From: Eonycteris spelaea
Lineage: Eukaryota; Chordata; Mammalia; Chiroptera; Pteropodidae
DNA length: 64,000 nt
Assembly (NCBI GenBank): GCA_003508835.1
Contig: PUFA01000022.1
Span: 6,820,001-6,884,000 of the forward strand
Direction of reading: 5' to 3'
Positions 35,426-48,059 of this stretch are shown piece by piece; position 1 is the first letter of the stretch, and each line of letters starts with the position of its first letter. Position numbers and translations under genes: made by a program. The notes beneath the pieces are model-generated. The model saw only the letters and a list, made by a program, of their open reading frames with translations, searched no databases and was not told the DNA's origin.

Positions 35426-37599
35426 ATCCTATTGGAATTTTACAATTGGAAATTACAGTTTTGTATTTTTCTATGCCTACTTTCCATTTATCAGCATAGT
35501 TTTTGTTGTTGTTATTGTTTTTAAAGGCTGCTTTCTAATTATGGTAGTCATAGAGGTAATTTTAAATATTAATCATAATGAAATTTTTTACGTCTATAAG
35601 AAATCTACTTTTTGAAATATGTGGCCTGTTTTCTTTAGCTTGAGTTTTTCACGTTTTTAAAGACGCAATATGAGAAGCCATGGCCTAGTCTGACATTTAG
35701 TTAACAAACTTAGAAATATGTTAATGCAGCATGACTAGCAATTTTCTTTTATGAATGTAGGGATTAAGATTTAGCCACCAGCTGTGAATCTTAGCTCCAC
35801 TCTCCCACCAGCCTGTAGCTCTAAAAAGGATGAGGAGACCATGCTCTGGATTTCTTCAACCTTGCGGAATCCACACTTTGCTAGGCATTTTGAATATATG
35901 CTATTTTCAAAGGTATGTCTATTATGACGAATGGGCTCAACACAGTGATATCCACCTAAGTTGCTATTACTCATGCTTATAGGAAACTAAAAGCCCGTAT
36001 TGTAATTTAGGAGCCCATAAAGCTCTGCATTTCACTCTGCAAGAAAGTTCCATTTCTATTTTCTCAGGATTATTGTTTCTGTAAAAGTACCATTTATTTT
36101 GTTATGAAATTTATAGAAAACTTTAAGTGCTATAAATCAAGGTAACCTTTCCATACATGATGTGTGCCAGACAGAGAAATCTCCATTAATGATTGGTTAA
36201 GAAACTGAAATGTTTGCCCCTCCAGTCTTGAATATGATTTAATTCCAACTACTATAAATGTATAAGGATGGAGTTAGGAGAGGTAATTTATGTTTCATTC
36301 CACCTATAAACCTCTCTAATTCAATGAAAACGTCCCTACACATTAATTTTAGTAACAGAGATAGAAAACAGACCACAAAAGCACCCCACAATATGGTAGG
36401 AATGGGGCAAATCATTTGGCTTAAGAAGTCTAAAAACTAAATCTGAGTTACGTCTTAGTCAGACTCCATGTCTTCCCTGTGTTCTCTTTTGTCTCTCTAA
36501 AAGTGGGAAAGGGACACTTGTCCTCGATGAGATAATGTCTTTATATTTTGTCTCCAGAAGCCAATCTGATGAAATTGATTTTTTTGGCATATAACAAAGA
36601 AAAGTTAATTTCGTAATACATCATTCAGACCAATGGCATGTCTGATTTTTTTAATTAGAAACCAATATAATAGATTAAGAATAATGTTTTATATAATTGA
36701 ATATATGCTCCCAAGGAGAATATGAGATAACTTTAATTTCTTAAATCACTAAAACCTGAATCTTTTTCTTTCCTGTGTGACTGAAAGAAATCGCTATAAA
36801 ATGAGAATAAAACTGCATGCTTCGGAAACCTGGATTTAACAAGGAGTGCTAAAATTCAACCTTGCATTAGTCATTATAATTTTTTGACACTGTCTTAATG
36901 TGTGAAGGAAGAATTGAACTCTAGAGCTAGAAAGGGCATCGTTAAAAGACAAGATTGCTTTTCTGTATGACAGATATTAATATTAGATCATTTGCTTGTC
37001 CAGGAGCAGAGCTTATGAGGTGTATGGAGGCCACACAAATTTGGTTGAGATTGAAAATCTTTTTTGCTATATTTTTCCTCCTTCCTCTATACTTTACCGA
37101 TGAGTCAAAAGAAATATGACTGAGTATTAATTGGTTTTTCTGCTGTATTCTACATTTGCTTCAGAAAAAGTTATTCCATTGAAATGCTTGATTCACATAA
37201 ATGCATTCTGCCTTATCCTGAAGGCTTTGAAAACAAAATATCTTGTTTCATTTTTTCAAAAAATCCAACTTGCATAGAACCTGAGACATTCCTTTATTTT
37301 CAATATCTTCCTTTCACACATATATACTCTAGTCGGACATAACTCAAAATAGCCAGTTCTTTTCCACCAAGATAAAGGAAGATAGCTCGTGATCCTTGTG
37401 TATTATTTTCACCGTTAAAAACATAAATTTAATTAAATCAAGAATTGAAATGAGACATCTCAGAAAAATAAACCTATTTTCTTTTCCAAGTATAATTAAG
37501 GGGGGGGGGGAAGGAAGAAGAAAATAAAAAACGAGCAAGGGGCGAGGAGTAGTTTTAAGCAGATGGTTTATTCACTACTTCGCCACAGTCACCACCATA
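35426..37599. other. Unannotated sequence
   Basis: AT-rich unique sequence. A short GC-richer block at 35755-35960 has a 67-codon minus-strand frame without a domain. An 11-G run occurs at 37500-37510, followed by a purine tract. Confidence 0.5.
37500..37510 (+). repeat. 11-G homopolymer
   Basis: An uninterrupted G run followed by AAGGAAGAAG, giving a pure purine segment of about 35 bases interrupted only by a T. Confidence 0.95.
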
Positions 37600-37604
37600 G
37601 AGAC

Positions 37605-37815
37605 AGAGGATTACGGTTAAGGCCAACGAAGCTAGAGCCCAGCTGCCTTGGTTTGAAACCTGGCTCTACTACTTATTAGATCTGTGGCCTGGTACAAGTT
37701 ACCTTTCTAAGTTCCAGTTCTGTTAGATGGTGAAAATATAACAGCTCTCCACCCTGGAGTTATTTTGAAATGAGCTACTATTTCTATATCACACAATACT
37801 AAATAAATTTTTAAA
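37605..37815 (+). repeat. MIR SINE fragment
   Basis: A sense MIR with GGTTTGAAACCTGGCTCTAC, CTACTTATTAGATCTGTGGC, ACAAGTTACCTTTCTAAGTT and TGTTAGATGGTGAAAATATA in the expected order. Confidence 0.85.
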
Positions 37816-38599
37816 TGTAAGTTTCAGCTCTATGCTGGGCCACATACAGGTAGATCTATGCTATGTTAACTTTCTTAGCTGGGCAATTGAACTTGCAATT
37901 TTTGACTTAAGTGCAGACTTGAAATAATATTGACCAAGATATCAAAGCACCTTGGTACTGCTGGTACCTGTTGGGAAACAATTCTCCATGAGTCTCTGCC
38001 ATTTCTGTGCATCTTGCCAGTAGAGATAGCAAGTGCTTTTTTTTTTTTTTTTTTTTTTTTCTTTTTTCCCTTTCCCCCATCTGTCTTGTAAGGATGTTTT
38101 TGTAGTGAGTAGCCTTTGAAGACAGGGAGAAAGGACAGGCATGCTTCCTACTTATTATTAAATATTTGAGTTCCTAAGCTTAGGGTCCTCTTGTCTGTGT
38201 TAATGGCATCCAGTTAGGTTCATGCGCATTGCCTCTATGGGACTTAGGCAAAGGGGGAACTGATACAAATAGGCAGATGTTCATGATACTTGCGTCTAGA
38301 ATAATAAAATCCTTTATGTCTGGCCCAGGAATCTACTTTCTATGTCCACCAAACTGTGACAGCCTCTCTGGCTAGCCTGCAAGTAGAATCAACTGTCATC
38401 CCCTGCAGTTACTGGAAGAACCATGCAGAAATCACAATGTAATACTGTTCTGTGTGTATTGGCATACCTCTCCATTTCGTATAAACTACGAATAAATCTA
38501 AATATAAATGGGCCTTAAAAAGGTAAATATTATAGTTAATTGAGATAAAGACATTTGATTAACAAGTAAATGCTTGCAAACAGGGGATAAGTCCAACAC
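37816..38599. other. Unannotated sequence with a T run
   Basis: Contains a 24-T homopolymer (38037-38060) followed by a pyrimidine-rich stretch. Nothing else is recognised. Confidence 0.5.
38037..38060 (-). repeat. 24-T run (minus-strand poly-A)
   Basis: A homopolymer with a following CTTTTTTCCC imperfect extension. No retroposon body identified. Confidence 0.93.
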
Positions 38600-38604
38600 G
38601 TAGG

Positions 38605-38915
38605 TACGATAGTTCTCAAATGCAGCTTCCCAACTGGGCACTGGAGCTCGTGTGAATTCCACGCCGGCTGCTGGCACAGCTCACAGAGGCACTGTGCCTC
38701 ACAGGTGGCTTGAATAGGTCTCAGTTGTCCAAACATATTGATACCCTCAGGCCTCAGACACTAGGTGGGGTCGGGGCCATCTACAACCCCAGTGGATGGA
38801 TAGTACCCGCAGGAGCGATCTGTTCCCCTTACCCCGGTGTGACAGACTCATGTGTTCATTTGCTCTGTGTGTGTGTGGTTTCTTTAAAGAAAGATTGAGA
38901 AGCACAACTCTGTCA
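38605..38915. mobile_element. Possible hAT (Charlie/MER-like) DNA element
   Basis: A GC-richer block of about 300 bp, bounded on the left by TAGTTCTCAA and on the right by TTGAGAAGCACAA. These are near reverse complements of each other and resemble the TTCTCAA end of hAT-Charlie elements. The 8-bp target duplication expected for hAT was not found. Open frames on both strands (62-66 codons) are not supported as genes. Confidence 0.35.
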
Positions 38916-40159
38916 AAAAATGAAGAACGAAAAAGAACCTTCAAATCATATAAATAATGGCTAAAATTAATTCTGATGTTATGTAATGAAAAAAATTGAA
39001 CACCAAGTTTCCTGATATTTTAATGCCAAATTATAAAATATGACATGATGAAAATATCTTGAAAAAGCCATTACATTTATTTGATTTAAGATGCCCTCTA
39101 GACCTAGATTTGTAACTATTTAAACATTAGGTCTTTACCTTCTGAGGATAGTCACAGTATTGATTACTTAGTAAGCTTAACACTTCTATAAATATTTGTC
39201 ACTGTTATACTACTTAATATGTAAGGATAAGTGATGCTGTTTTTGAAACCTAGAATATGGGCCATTTTCAGCACTTTTAGATAAGTAATCCCAGAGAATA
39301 ACAGAAGAATAATTTCTTTTACCTTCCTGTTGCATCCTCTTCTTAGTGTGGTAACAGTGATTGCTTTCATTCGCTGCTTTTCACTCTATGTTGGGCATTG
39401 TGGAGAGAACTTTAAATATATTTCATTAAATTTTTGTTAACCTTGTAAATTAAATATTATCACCATCTATTATGTGACCACATGAGAAAAAAATTAAATA
39501 GTGTGTCTGAGTTATAAAATCAGAAATCGAGGGAGTATGAAATGTGTTTGAAACAGGACAAAGATTTTAAAACCAAGGATCTCTGATGTCAAATCTAGAA
39601 TCAACAGCTTAGAAGAGGCACTGACCCTAGTTATCCATCTAAGAATAACACAGTAGAGAACCAAAGAACGTGCAAGTGTTTGATTTTATCTGCATACTCA
39701 GTGTTTTGAAGCACAATATGCCATTGAACTCTCTCTACTCTTGACCAAGTATTACCTTCCAACCCAGAATGGCAGACATGAATCGGGGGCTCATGGAGGT
39801 GGCTGCCTTAAAGTTCATGCAATCCTAACCGTCAAACATTAAGTATTTAGGTGTTAAGCGATTTTAACATTTAATTGTCATAATCAGCGCTCAATAAATA
39901 GTTGTCGCACAGGTTTCTGAATGATCTGTAATTAAAGCTTTTGCTCTACTCTGGTTCATTACAACTGATTCACTCTATTTTACATGCTGGGAAGGAGGAC
40001 TTGAGATTTTCCGTAAAGGGAAACCATTTTGCTGCTAGTCACCAATAATTGGTCATGCAGAAAATTTAGCAGACATTAAAAATTCAGAAAAACAACAGGC
40101 TACTACCATGGAGGGCGTGGGTCACTAAGTGCTCTGCCAAACGCCTCCCATGCCTTGGG
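38916..40159. other. AT-rich sequence with one decayed MIR
   Basis: Apart from the antisense MIR remnant listed separately, this stretch shows no gene, RNA or recognisable repeat. Confidence 0.5.
39385..39570 (-). repeat. Decayed MIR, antisense
   Basis: TTGGGCATTGTGGAGAGAAC, TTTCATTAAATTTTTGTTAA and a GTGACCACATGAG-like part follow reverse-complement MIR order. Heavily diverged. Confidence 0.45.
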
Positions 40160-40310
40160 TGACTAACTTCCGCTCTTTCAATTCCAGTGTTTTATCTTTG
40201 AAATGGTGATAATAATGATGCCTATATTCACATAATCCTTCAGCAGATTATGTAAAACCACTAAGACATTTAAACTAGTGCCTGACTCTGAATTTGCATA
40301 TCATAAATGT
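40160..40310 (+). repeat. MIR SINE fragment, sense
   Basis: A CAGTGTTTTATCTTTGAAAT element and GGTGATAATAATGATGCCTA match the MIR core in sense orientation, followed by AAACTAGTGCCTGACTCTGA. Confidence 0.7.
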
Positions 40311-40490
40311 AATGGCAATTTTATTATTAAATATTTATAATAACCCCATGAACAAAGATAGGAATATTTTCTCTAGCTTGCAAAGAACAAATTTAGACTT
40401 AAAAAGCGTAGGTGACTTGCCCAAAGCCAAACAGCTGGTCCGTGGTGGAGCTGAGAATCAAAGCCAGGCGTCCACAGTGACTGCACGTGT
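40311..40490 (-). repeat. MIR SINE fragment, antisense
   Basis: AACCCCATGAACAAAGATAG, GTAGGTGACTTGCCCAAAGC, AACAGCTGGTCCGTGGTGGA and GAATCAAAGCCAGGCG are reverse-complement MIR text. It sits back to back with the sense fragment before it. Confidence 0.8.
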
Positions 40491-41929
40491 AACCCTCCTG
40501 GGGAGCACACAGGTGCCTCGGGGTGTCAGGCCACAAGGCTTTCCACCAACGTGTTACTTGGTGAATGACACTGGCACCCACAAGTGGATTTCACAAACTT
40601 CAGGCTACTTTTAATATGTTGCCTTTTATTTCATTATTGTATAAGCAATATATATTATATCCATTTGATATTTTCCCTCGGTATTTGAACAACATAAGAA
40701 GTAATTAATGAGAAGGGGTCATTTTTATCCATATTTGTCACTGCTATGGTATGATCATTTTATCTTTTCTTATCAATCGTAAGCTATATAACTAAATATT
40801 AATTTGAAATCTCATTGAACATAATTCAGTGGTTAGGATAATCCCCAGTTCCCTAGTGTAAAGCGCTCAAGTAGGAAATTATGACTCATCAGTAATAATT
40901 TCCTTTAAAGTCAATTGTAATCGCGACTTATTTTGGTTTTAGATTAAAAATTCGTACTGCACATATCTGAATGTTATAAGTTCAGATACAAAAATGCAGA
41001 TGCTACTTAATCTTTAAAGTCTTATTTAGAATGAATGACCATAAGACACACTGTTATCTATGCTTAAAGTCTCGTCATTTAAATAATTCTCATTTTTCCT
41101 TTCTCATTACAATTGTGCTTGCTGTTCTTTCGATTTGTGAGTCAGCTCTCTCACACGTGCCTCCCCAAATCAAATGGCACCTTCTCTGTGTACAATGGTG
41201 GCTTTCTTATAGCACAGATAATCAGGAGAAAACATTGTAAATGAGGGAGTATCGCTTTGTAATCCTTATGATTACAAATATTTTAAATTCAATAATGTCA
41301 TACTGAGTAGTCTCTATATTAATATGAATAAGTTTATAAAACATCCACCAACTAGTAACTAATCAATTTTTTCTTTCAAATTGTTGTATATGTGTGTGTA
41401 TTGTTTTGTAGATAATTAAAAATAAATAATTCCAAATTAACTGAGATTTCATTTCATAATGCCTTGGAGAATTTTAGCACCTCTAATTATTTTTCATGTT
41501 AGCTATGGTTTTTACTAGGCTCAGGAACCAAGGGACTGATTACTTGTGGATAAATTTTTCATCGGTGCCTGTCTAAATGGAAAATTATTTGTCAGATTTA
41601 GTTACGTACTTTACTAATGATTTTCTGCTTCAGTTATAGCAAATCAATTTTGGATTCCTGAATATATTGGGAGTCAGAGAAAGGCAAACTAACAAAACTG
41701 ACTCAAACACATATTTTATATAAATGTCTCATTTCATTAAGTACTAATAACTGTTTATTAAATTAGAGGGATATATGATACATTATAGGTGCTTCATAAA
41801 TCATTATGGAAAAATTATCATTGCTCCAAATACAGATATTGACAGTAATTCTTTTGTATTTTCTAGGACTTAATTCTCAAAATGATGAATGGATTTTGAT
41901 TGGTGTTAGTCTTGAACACAACTACTACT
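40491..41929. other. Unannotated AT-rich sequence
   Basis: No gene or repeat recognised. Frames of 60-106 codons at the left edge are translations of the MIR and its flank. Confidence 0.5.
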
Positions 41930-42190
41930 AATAATCACCACAATATATCTGTTATTTACTGAGCTTAGTATGTGTTCAGGCACTAAGCTAAGTACTTTAC
42001 AAATATTATCACATTAAATGAAATCTTCACATTATGTACTAAAATAATCCTGATTCAAGATATGAAGGAACGAAGAGTAATAGAGGTTAGATAGCTTTTC
42101 TAATCAAATAATTAATAAATGTGAAGCTAGCATGAAAATTCAATCACTCCTACCCCACAGGCATAATCATGGTCAGGCTACGTCACCTCT
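41930..42190 (-). repeat. MIR SINE fragment, antisense
   Basis: TTATTTACTGAGCTTAGTAT, CAGGCACTAAGCTAAGTACT, a TTATCACATTAAATGAAAT element and AGGTTAGATAGCTTTTCTAA follow reverse-complement MIR order. Confidence 0.75.
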
Positions 42191-42249
42191 ATTCGACAAA
42201 ACAAATAGGAGTTTAAGTAATTTTTTGGCTGAATAATTAGAGATATTGT

Positions 42250-42425
42250 GATATAAAGAGCATTGAGTGACGTTGCCTTTCGCCAACTATGTAACTTTGT
42301 AATTCATGAGAATTTAGAATTCTTGGGGCTTCAAATGACTCTTTAGTAAAATGAAAATATTATTATCTAACAAAGTTGTGAGGATTTAGCAGTAAAAGTT
42401 GTAGACTAACACCTAAGAGAAAGGT
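42250..42425 (+). repeat. MIR SINE fragment, sense
   Basis: TTAGTAAAATGAAAATATTA, CTAACAAAGTTGTGAGGATT and the flank correspond to the sense MIR core. The left end is weak. Confidence 0.65.
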
Positions 42426-43084
42426 TAAGATGTTTTTATATGTTCGAGTGATTATACTTTTCTCAAATATTTTCTCATTTATTCCTCAATCATTTTTTTC
42501 AATTTTACTTAATTACCTTTATTTATCACAAGTAAAATTTTGTAGCATAATTCACTGACTCATAGAAAAGGCTGAAATTCATGATCACCAACTTCTCATG
42601 GTTCTTACACATTGCTTGAAAACCTAAGTTTCTCACTAATTTATTCCCTTAATTTTCATGACTTTTTAAAAGCCTTTTTTCTTCCAAAATGTCCAACCCC
42701 TTTTCTTCTCCTCACAGAGAGCTGACAATTATTCCTCCTGCTCAGGATAGAGAATTAAAGCCATCTAATAAAAAATGTCTTCCAGGATTAAAGATATAAG
42801 CTAACCTATATCTCTATCCATTTTCATGTTCTTCCTTTGTGATAAACCAGAGAAGCTTTGCTTACTCCTATCTAAATCTAATCCACCCAAACCTTCCCAC
42901 ATTCTTGAAATGCTGAAAAATTGGCACCTCTCCTTCTCCTGGATACTCAGGCTCTCAGATGGATCATCTGTGTTGGCTTTGAAACACTGTGGCTGTTTTT
43001 GGTCGTTGTTGTTCTTAGGAGCATCAAAGTGAACTGTGTCTCTGGAAACCCACACCCTTGGAGAGTTCCCCCTGTCATCAGCTT
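42426..43084. other. Unannotated sequence
   Basis: AT-rich, then moderately GC-rich from 42870. Overlapping 68-106 codon frames on both strands show no domain. It could include more of the LTR that follows. Confidence 0.45.
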
Positions 43085-43440
43085 TGGGGTTGATCATGTG
43101 GTTTGTTTTGGTCAATGGCACATTAGCAAGCTTGAGACAGGCAGAAAGTCGATACTAAGTGCACACGCAGTAGGGCTTCTCTTTGTGGAAAACTCCCTTT
43201 CTGGATCCAGCTATTAAGATGTAGGAATACTAGAGCTAAACCCTGTGGTCAGACATAGGTCAGGCAGAAGAGCACGGAGGCAGCAGGCACATGAGGTGAC
43301 ATGCTCTTGATCTTCCAGCTCACTTCAGTGACCGGCTGAATCTAGCAGTGAATGAGCCCACTGATTTGCCATGTGGAACACATAAATCACTCAGCCGAGT
43401 CCTGCCCAAATTAAAAACCCACAGAACATGAAAAATAGCA
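43085..43440 (+). mobile_element. MLT1-like LTR remnant
   Basis: TTTGGTCAATGGCACATTAG, a GAGGTGACATGCTCTTGATC element, CAGTGAATGAGCCCACTGAT and CAGCCGAGTCCTGCCCAAAT with the following ACCCACAGAACATG recall MaLR/MLT1-type LTRs. Both ends are unclear and the match is from memory. Confidence 0.5.
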
Positions 43441-43789
43441 AATTATTGCATCTTAATCTATTTCGTTTTGATGTGGCTAGTTATGCGGCAATAAATAACT
43501 AAAGCGAACATGCCAAACTATTTCCTCTTGAGAGAACGAACATAAAGAAAAAAAAAAAACATAATAGAAAAGCAAATATCTGCACATGAAACCTGATTTA
43601 ATTTTGTAGCTTCCAATTATCACGCCCTAAAGAAAACGTTTCCATCACTGTTAACTGAATATTTCACAATCACATGTTCAACCTTCGATCCACATAGATA
43701 GGTCTACCTTCCATCCCTCCAAGACCAAGGCTCCCTTGGAAGAGAAGCATAGGGTCTCTTCTGTCAAACCTTATATTTCCATTCTTATT
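43441..43789. other. Unannotated sequence
   Basis: Includes an A run at 43548-43559. Nothing else recognised. Confidence 0.5.
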
Positions 43790-44190
43790 TAAATGATCTC
43801 TTAAAAGCACTCCACTCTTTTGCAAAAATCCTTCTTGACACACTTCCTTAGCCTTTCTTTATGTCTCCTAATTTCTCCTCTTACCTCTCTGGCCAGTTTG
43901 GGAGTGTCTTCAGAAATGTACCCTGCCTTATTCTAAAATTAAAATTTAAAGTTTCCACAAGGATCCATCCTGGGTCTTTCCATATTTTTCTTCTTGTCTC
44001 ACTGTCCAGGATCAACTTCCTTGCCTTATGATTAGTTTATTTACCACCTGTACAGAAATGGCTTACAAATGTCTCCTAATGTTCCTATATGAATGAAGAC
44101 TACCATTATTAACCTAATTATGCAAACCAAAATTCATCCTTCGTCTTTCTCAATCTCAAAACTCACATCAAATAAGTTCAAATGCCTTTG
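43790..44190 (+). mobile_element. L2 LINE fragment
   Basis: GGATCCATCCTGGGTCTTTC, TTCTTGTCTCACTGTCCAGG and ATTCATCCTTCGTCTTTCTC lie in L2 order in a C/T-rich strand. Diverged, with no frame retained. Confidence 0.5.
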
Positions 44191-47100
44191 ATTTTCTTCT
44201 TAATTTACTTCTTTACTTACTTTCTGCTTTTAAACCATTTACTTATCTATAGCCACAACCCAAAGTAATACATATGTAATTGTTTTTGAAGGATATTTAG
44301 TATCCTGTTGATACTTGTGCCAAGTTTGCTTGATCTGTTAAATATACAGTTAAGTTTGGGCATTCAAAATTCAAAATTGGTAAAGAAAAAGAAACAACTA
44401 ATGAAGTATATGCTTCTGATATTGGGCAAGATATTGATCCTTCAGGAAAAATAAAGATGAGGCCCTACTGTTAACAAACGTTTTATATTGTAGAATATAT
44501 TTTAGCATCCAAGTGATAGATTGCCTATTTTGTGTCTTACTATCTGAAAAGGTAGATGCCTATCACTTTTTAAACTCTTTTTCTATGCCCATCACATGAT
44601 AAAGTTGCTAATAATAGAACCAGGGCCCAATTTTCTGAAATGGTAGGAGCTATTCCCTCCAAAGTGAGAATTCAGACAAAGGAAGAAATGTTCCTTCTAT
44701 TTTTATATGAACTTGCATTGTTAACAACCTGTGTGCATATAAAGTAAAAAAATCAGCCTTCCCAAATGATTGATATTTTCTTTAAGTTACAATATAAGTT
44801 TAGATAATCACCACCCTTATTCCTCTTCCGGTCTGACTTTTCTCATAACTGTGTATGTTTCTAGCTTTGGAATAACTTTTAAACTATCTGATCAGAAAGC
44901 AATTCATTGTTGACAGATAGTTATTTGCCCTTCTATTTTTGCAAGTAGTCAGAGATACCGATTGCAAATATGGTTTTAAAATTGCCCTTTCCTAAGCTTG
45001 GCAGATATGTGAATTCTCATTAAATTTGTTTGTAATATTTATGACAGAATGCATGCATGAAAAAATCTTTTGTTAATGCCATGTATATGGTAAGGCCTAC
45101 CAAAAAACCTGTTCCTTTGGATATAAATGTAGCCAAGAATACATTTTATTTATTCATTTGTTTTTTAAGTACAGCGAATCTTTTCTCTGCTAAGGCTGTA
45201 GAAGTCTACGTAAAAACTGACATACTCATCAGACCACGATTAATATGTATTTTACATTTCATCACGTGAGGAAAAGATGGGGTTTGATTGTGCCCCAATA
45301 CAAAACAAAAATAAAGATAACAAAATTTAGAGTTCTTATTAATGTGTATTCTTTACTATTTTTAAGTGAACCATAACATATTTAATAGAAATCTGTAGAA
45401 CTAGGACAATAAAAATTAACTGCTTAAAAAAATATTCTCCATAAATAAGTCATTGACAGAGAATACATTTTTTTTTTCAGAGGAAGACTCCTACACTTGT
45501 TTTAGGGTTCTATCTGACTACAGATGACACAGCATTTAGCAAGCTCTACAGAATGTAATTGTATATTTATTATTTAGGAGAAAGAGGAACAACTGAGTAG
45601 AAATATTCTTATTTTTGTGATATTTTTGTAGTCACAGATCACAAGCTTTTAAAAGTTTTTGATTTTTTTTTCTTTCAGTAGTAGTAGTAGCAACATTTGA
45701 AAAAACTTTAACAGAGAGCTATCTCTACTTTCTACTGTTTGCTATTAAATGTAGGTTTTATATGCTTCAACATTTTTTTCTACTGTTCTAAAAATAAATA
45801 TCCTGATTTATAATCTTTTTGCATATGTATATATGCACTTTTATAAAGTTGTGTATGTTATATTTCCCCATTAGATAAAATTTTTAATGCTTCTTACAAA
45901 ATAGCACCATATAAATTAATTAACTAAATAAAAACATGTAACTAAAACTAACAGTGGTAGATGGCATTTCCAAAGTAGAGAAGCTCAACAATGTGTGATA
46001 CAGATTTTAGATGAAAAATTATATCCATAGACATGTGAACACACACACATACTGACTGCAAAATCTGAGTCCCACTGCAGAGGCCAAAAGTATGTTTATC
46101 AGGAATTGTTACAAGATTGGAATTCAGTGGTTGAATTCACCAATAGTGTAAATGTCTCCAGGCTCAGAAATCTGATTAAGTCAGCTTACGAATGTTGGAT
46201 CTTTCTTTTTGGAATAGAGATATGTTATGCTCACAGATATAGATAAAAAGGACAATTTATTACTTTTAAGTGTATGTTAAAGAGATTCAAAGACAACTTC
46301 TTTGGAAAGTGAATGACTTCTCTGTAGGTAAATTATAAAAGAAATCAAATTACGAGAGTAAGTTTATCAAAATGAACTTAGGACTTGGGAGTTTATCTTC
46401 ATTACAAACCTTACTCTGGCCTGAAACCAGTCAGTTTTTGAGAAGATTTTTACTGTAATGTGATCTAACTCGATGACTGATTTTCATACTTTAATTTTCA
46501 GGCGACAGAATTATTTCTAAATTCATGGTGGGGAGAGGGAACGTCGTGAAGTTCTAACATTCTCGCTCTCTCATTTCTATACCTGACACATTATTGGATA
46601 CTTATATTTTGCATTTATGATTGAATAGACAGTGGTTTTCTTACCTAAATACCTATTTTTCAGAAAACATTCTCAGGGTCACAGGTCTGTAATTTGTCTG
46701 ATTACTCAAATGTACCTATCTAAAACTTTCCACCTTAACTTCAAATTTGATCCATACATTCATTTATCAGCTTAATCCTTATGCTATGGAAGCATTCAGT
46801 TGTCTGAAAAGCAAACACCCAAAAGCCAAACTGAATGTTTTGTACATTGGATATTGCAATTGATTCAATGCAAGTCAATTTACGAATATATAAGCACAAA
46901 TAGAAATGAGAATTAATGCAATGAGAATTACCTGTAATTAAATGTAGATTTCCTTCCATTCAAAAGTTAAGACCGGAAACAGCTTTTATACGATATCCTT
47001 ATGTGAGCTAATTTTTTTTTTTTTTTTGAGGATTTACTGTGTAATGTAATCATCACCATCTTTGTGAGGTAAGTTTTATCTTTATCCTAAGTTTTCAGAC

Positions 47101-47269
47101 ATAGAAGATGATCAAGTAACTTGGTATCCATAATAGCAGAGGAAACCCATTAGAGGGAATTCCAAAAGGCCAGGACCTCTCACACTTACCGGCTTTAAGT
47201 GAGAACATATTCAGAAGATCGTAGAATCACTCTCTCAGTCTTTCTCGCTTTATACAAATGCAACCACAT

Positions 47270-47270
<1 letters not shown>
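44191..47270. other. Unannotated AT-rich sequence
   Basis: Contains a short GTA run (45679-45690) and a 16-T run (47012-47027). Frames of 70-72 codons (45057-45269 plus, 46741-46959 minus) show no domain. No gene or RNA recognised. Confidence 0.5.
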
Positions 47271-47313
<43 letters not shown>

Positions 47314-47315
47314 AC
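47271..47315 (+). repeat. (CA)n microsatellite
   Basis: About 20 CA units with one CAAA interruption. Frames across it read as HTHT or VCVC repeats and are artefacts. Confidence 0.97.
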
Positions 47316-47348
47316 TACTGCCTAAACATAAGCACGTGTGGCTAAATT

Positions 47349-47396
47349 CTCTCTCTCTCTCTCTCTTCTCTCTCTCCTCCCCCTCCCCTCCCCGCT
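47349..47396 (+). repeat. (CT)n and C-rich pyrimidine tract
   Basis: CT dinucleotides grading into CCTCCCC-type text, an uninterrupted pyrimidine run. Confidence 0.95.
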
Positions 47397-48059
47397 TCCT
47401 AGAATTTTTACTTATTAAAAAAACAACCCCACCCATTGCCTTTGCAAACACCCAGAAAGGGCAGATCCAACTCGACGGGTTATAGGCAACATACCGGTGC
47501 TCCTAACCAAAGCCACAGTACCAACTACACCTGACACAATGTCTCACCACATGTGTGCTGATCCAAGCGCTACGCAAGCCAAAAGGACATTTGTGTGCTT
47601 ATGTATCACATGCCGTAATGACTTAGGGAAAGCGAATCTGAAGACAAGTTTAATTATCTCTGCAGTTAGTTTTCTTTAGTTTTCTGTTGCCAACTTAGTA
47701 AATGGATATAAAATTTCTGTATGGAGAAAGGAGGATAATTATAAGATCTTTAATCATTAGCACAGTAAAATGAGTGTTCTGCTGTCAAAATACATCTTAG
47801 AGGGGTAGTTATGTGTGCCATAAAATCCCTGCACAGTGGGAGAAATGAAAGTCTTATTCTAGAAGATCAGTTTTAGATACGTCATGTAGGTCCTATAGAA
47901 AGAGACTTCTCTAATGTCACTGTGTCATTCGCCTCCCAGACTGCTGATGTATTTCTAGAAGAAACGTGTTCCCTTACAATTTCCGAGAGTTAATTCTTTG
48001 TTTATAGTCATACTGAAAGAAGAAAGAAAAGTTTTAATCCATCAAAGCTACTCATTTCA
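47397..48059. other. Unannotated sequence
   Basis: Unique-looking sequence after the microsatellites. A 60-codon plus-strand frame at 47497-47679 shows no domain. Confidence 0.5.

Noticed and set aside
42801..43217. Overlapping 68-106 codon frames on both strands
   Set aside because: Opposed frames with no domain, running into an MLT1-like LTR.
47227..47485. Opposed frames over CA/CT repeats
   Set aside because: Simple-repeat translations (VCVC, HTHT, SLSL).
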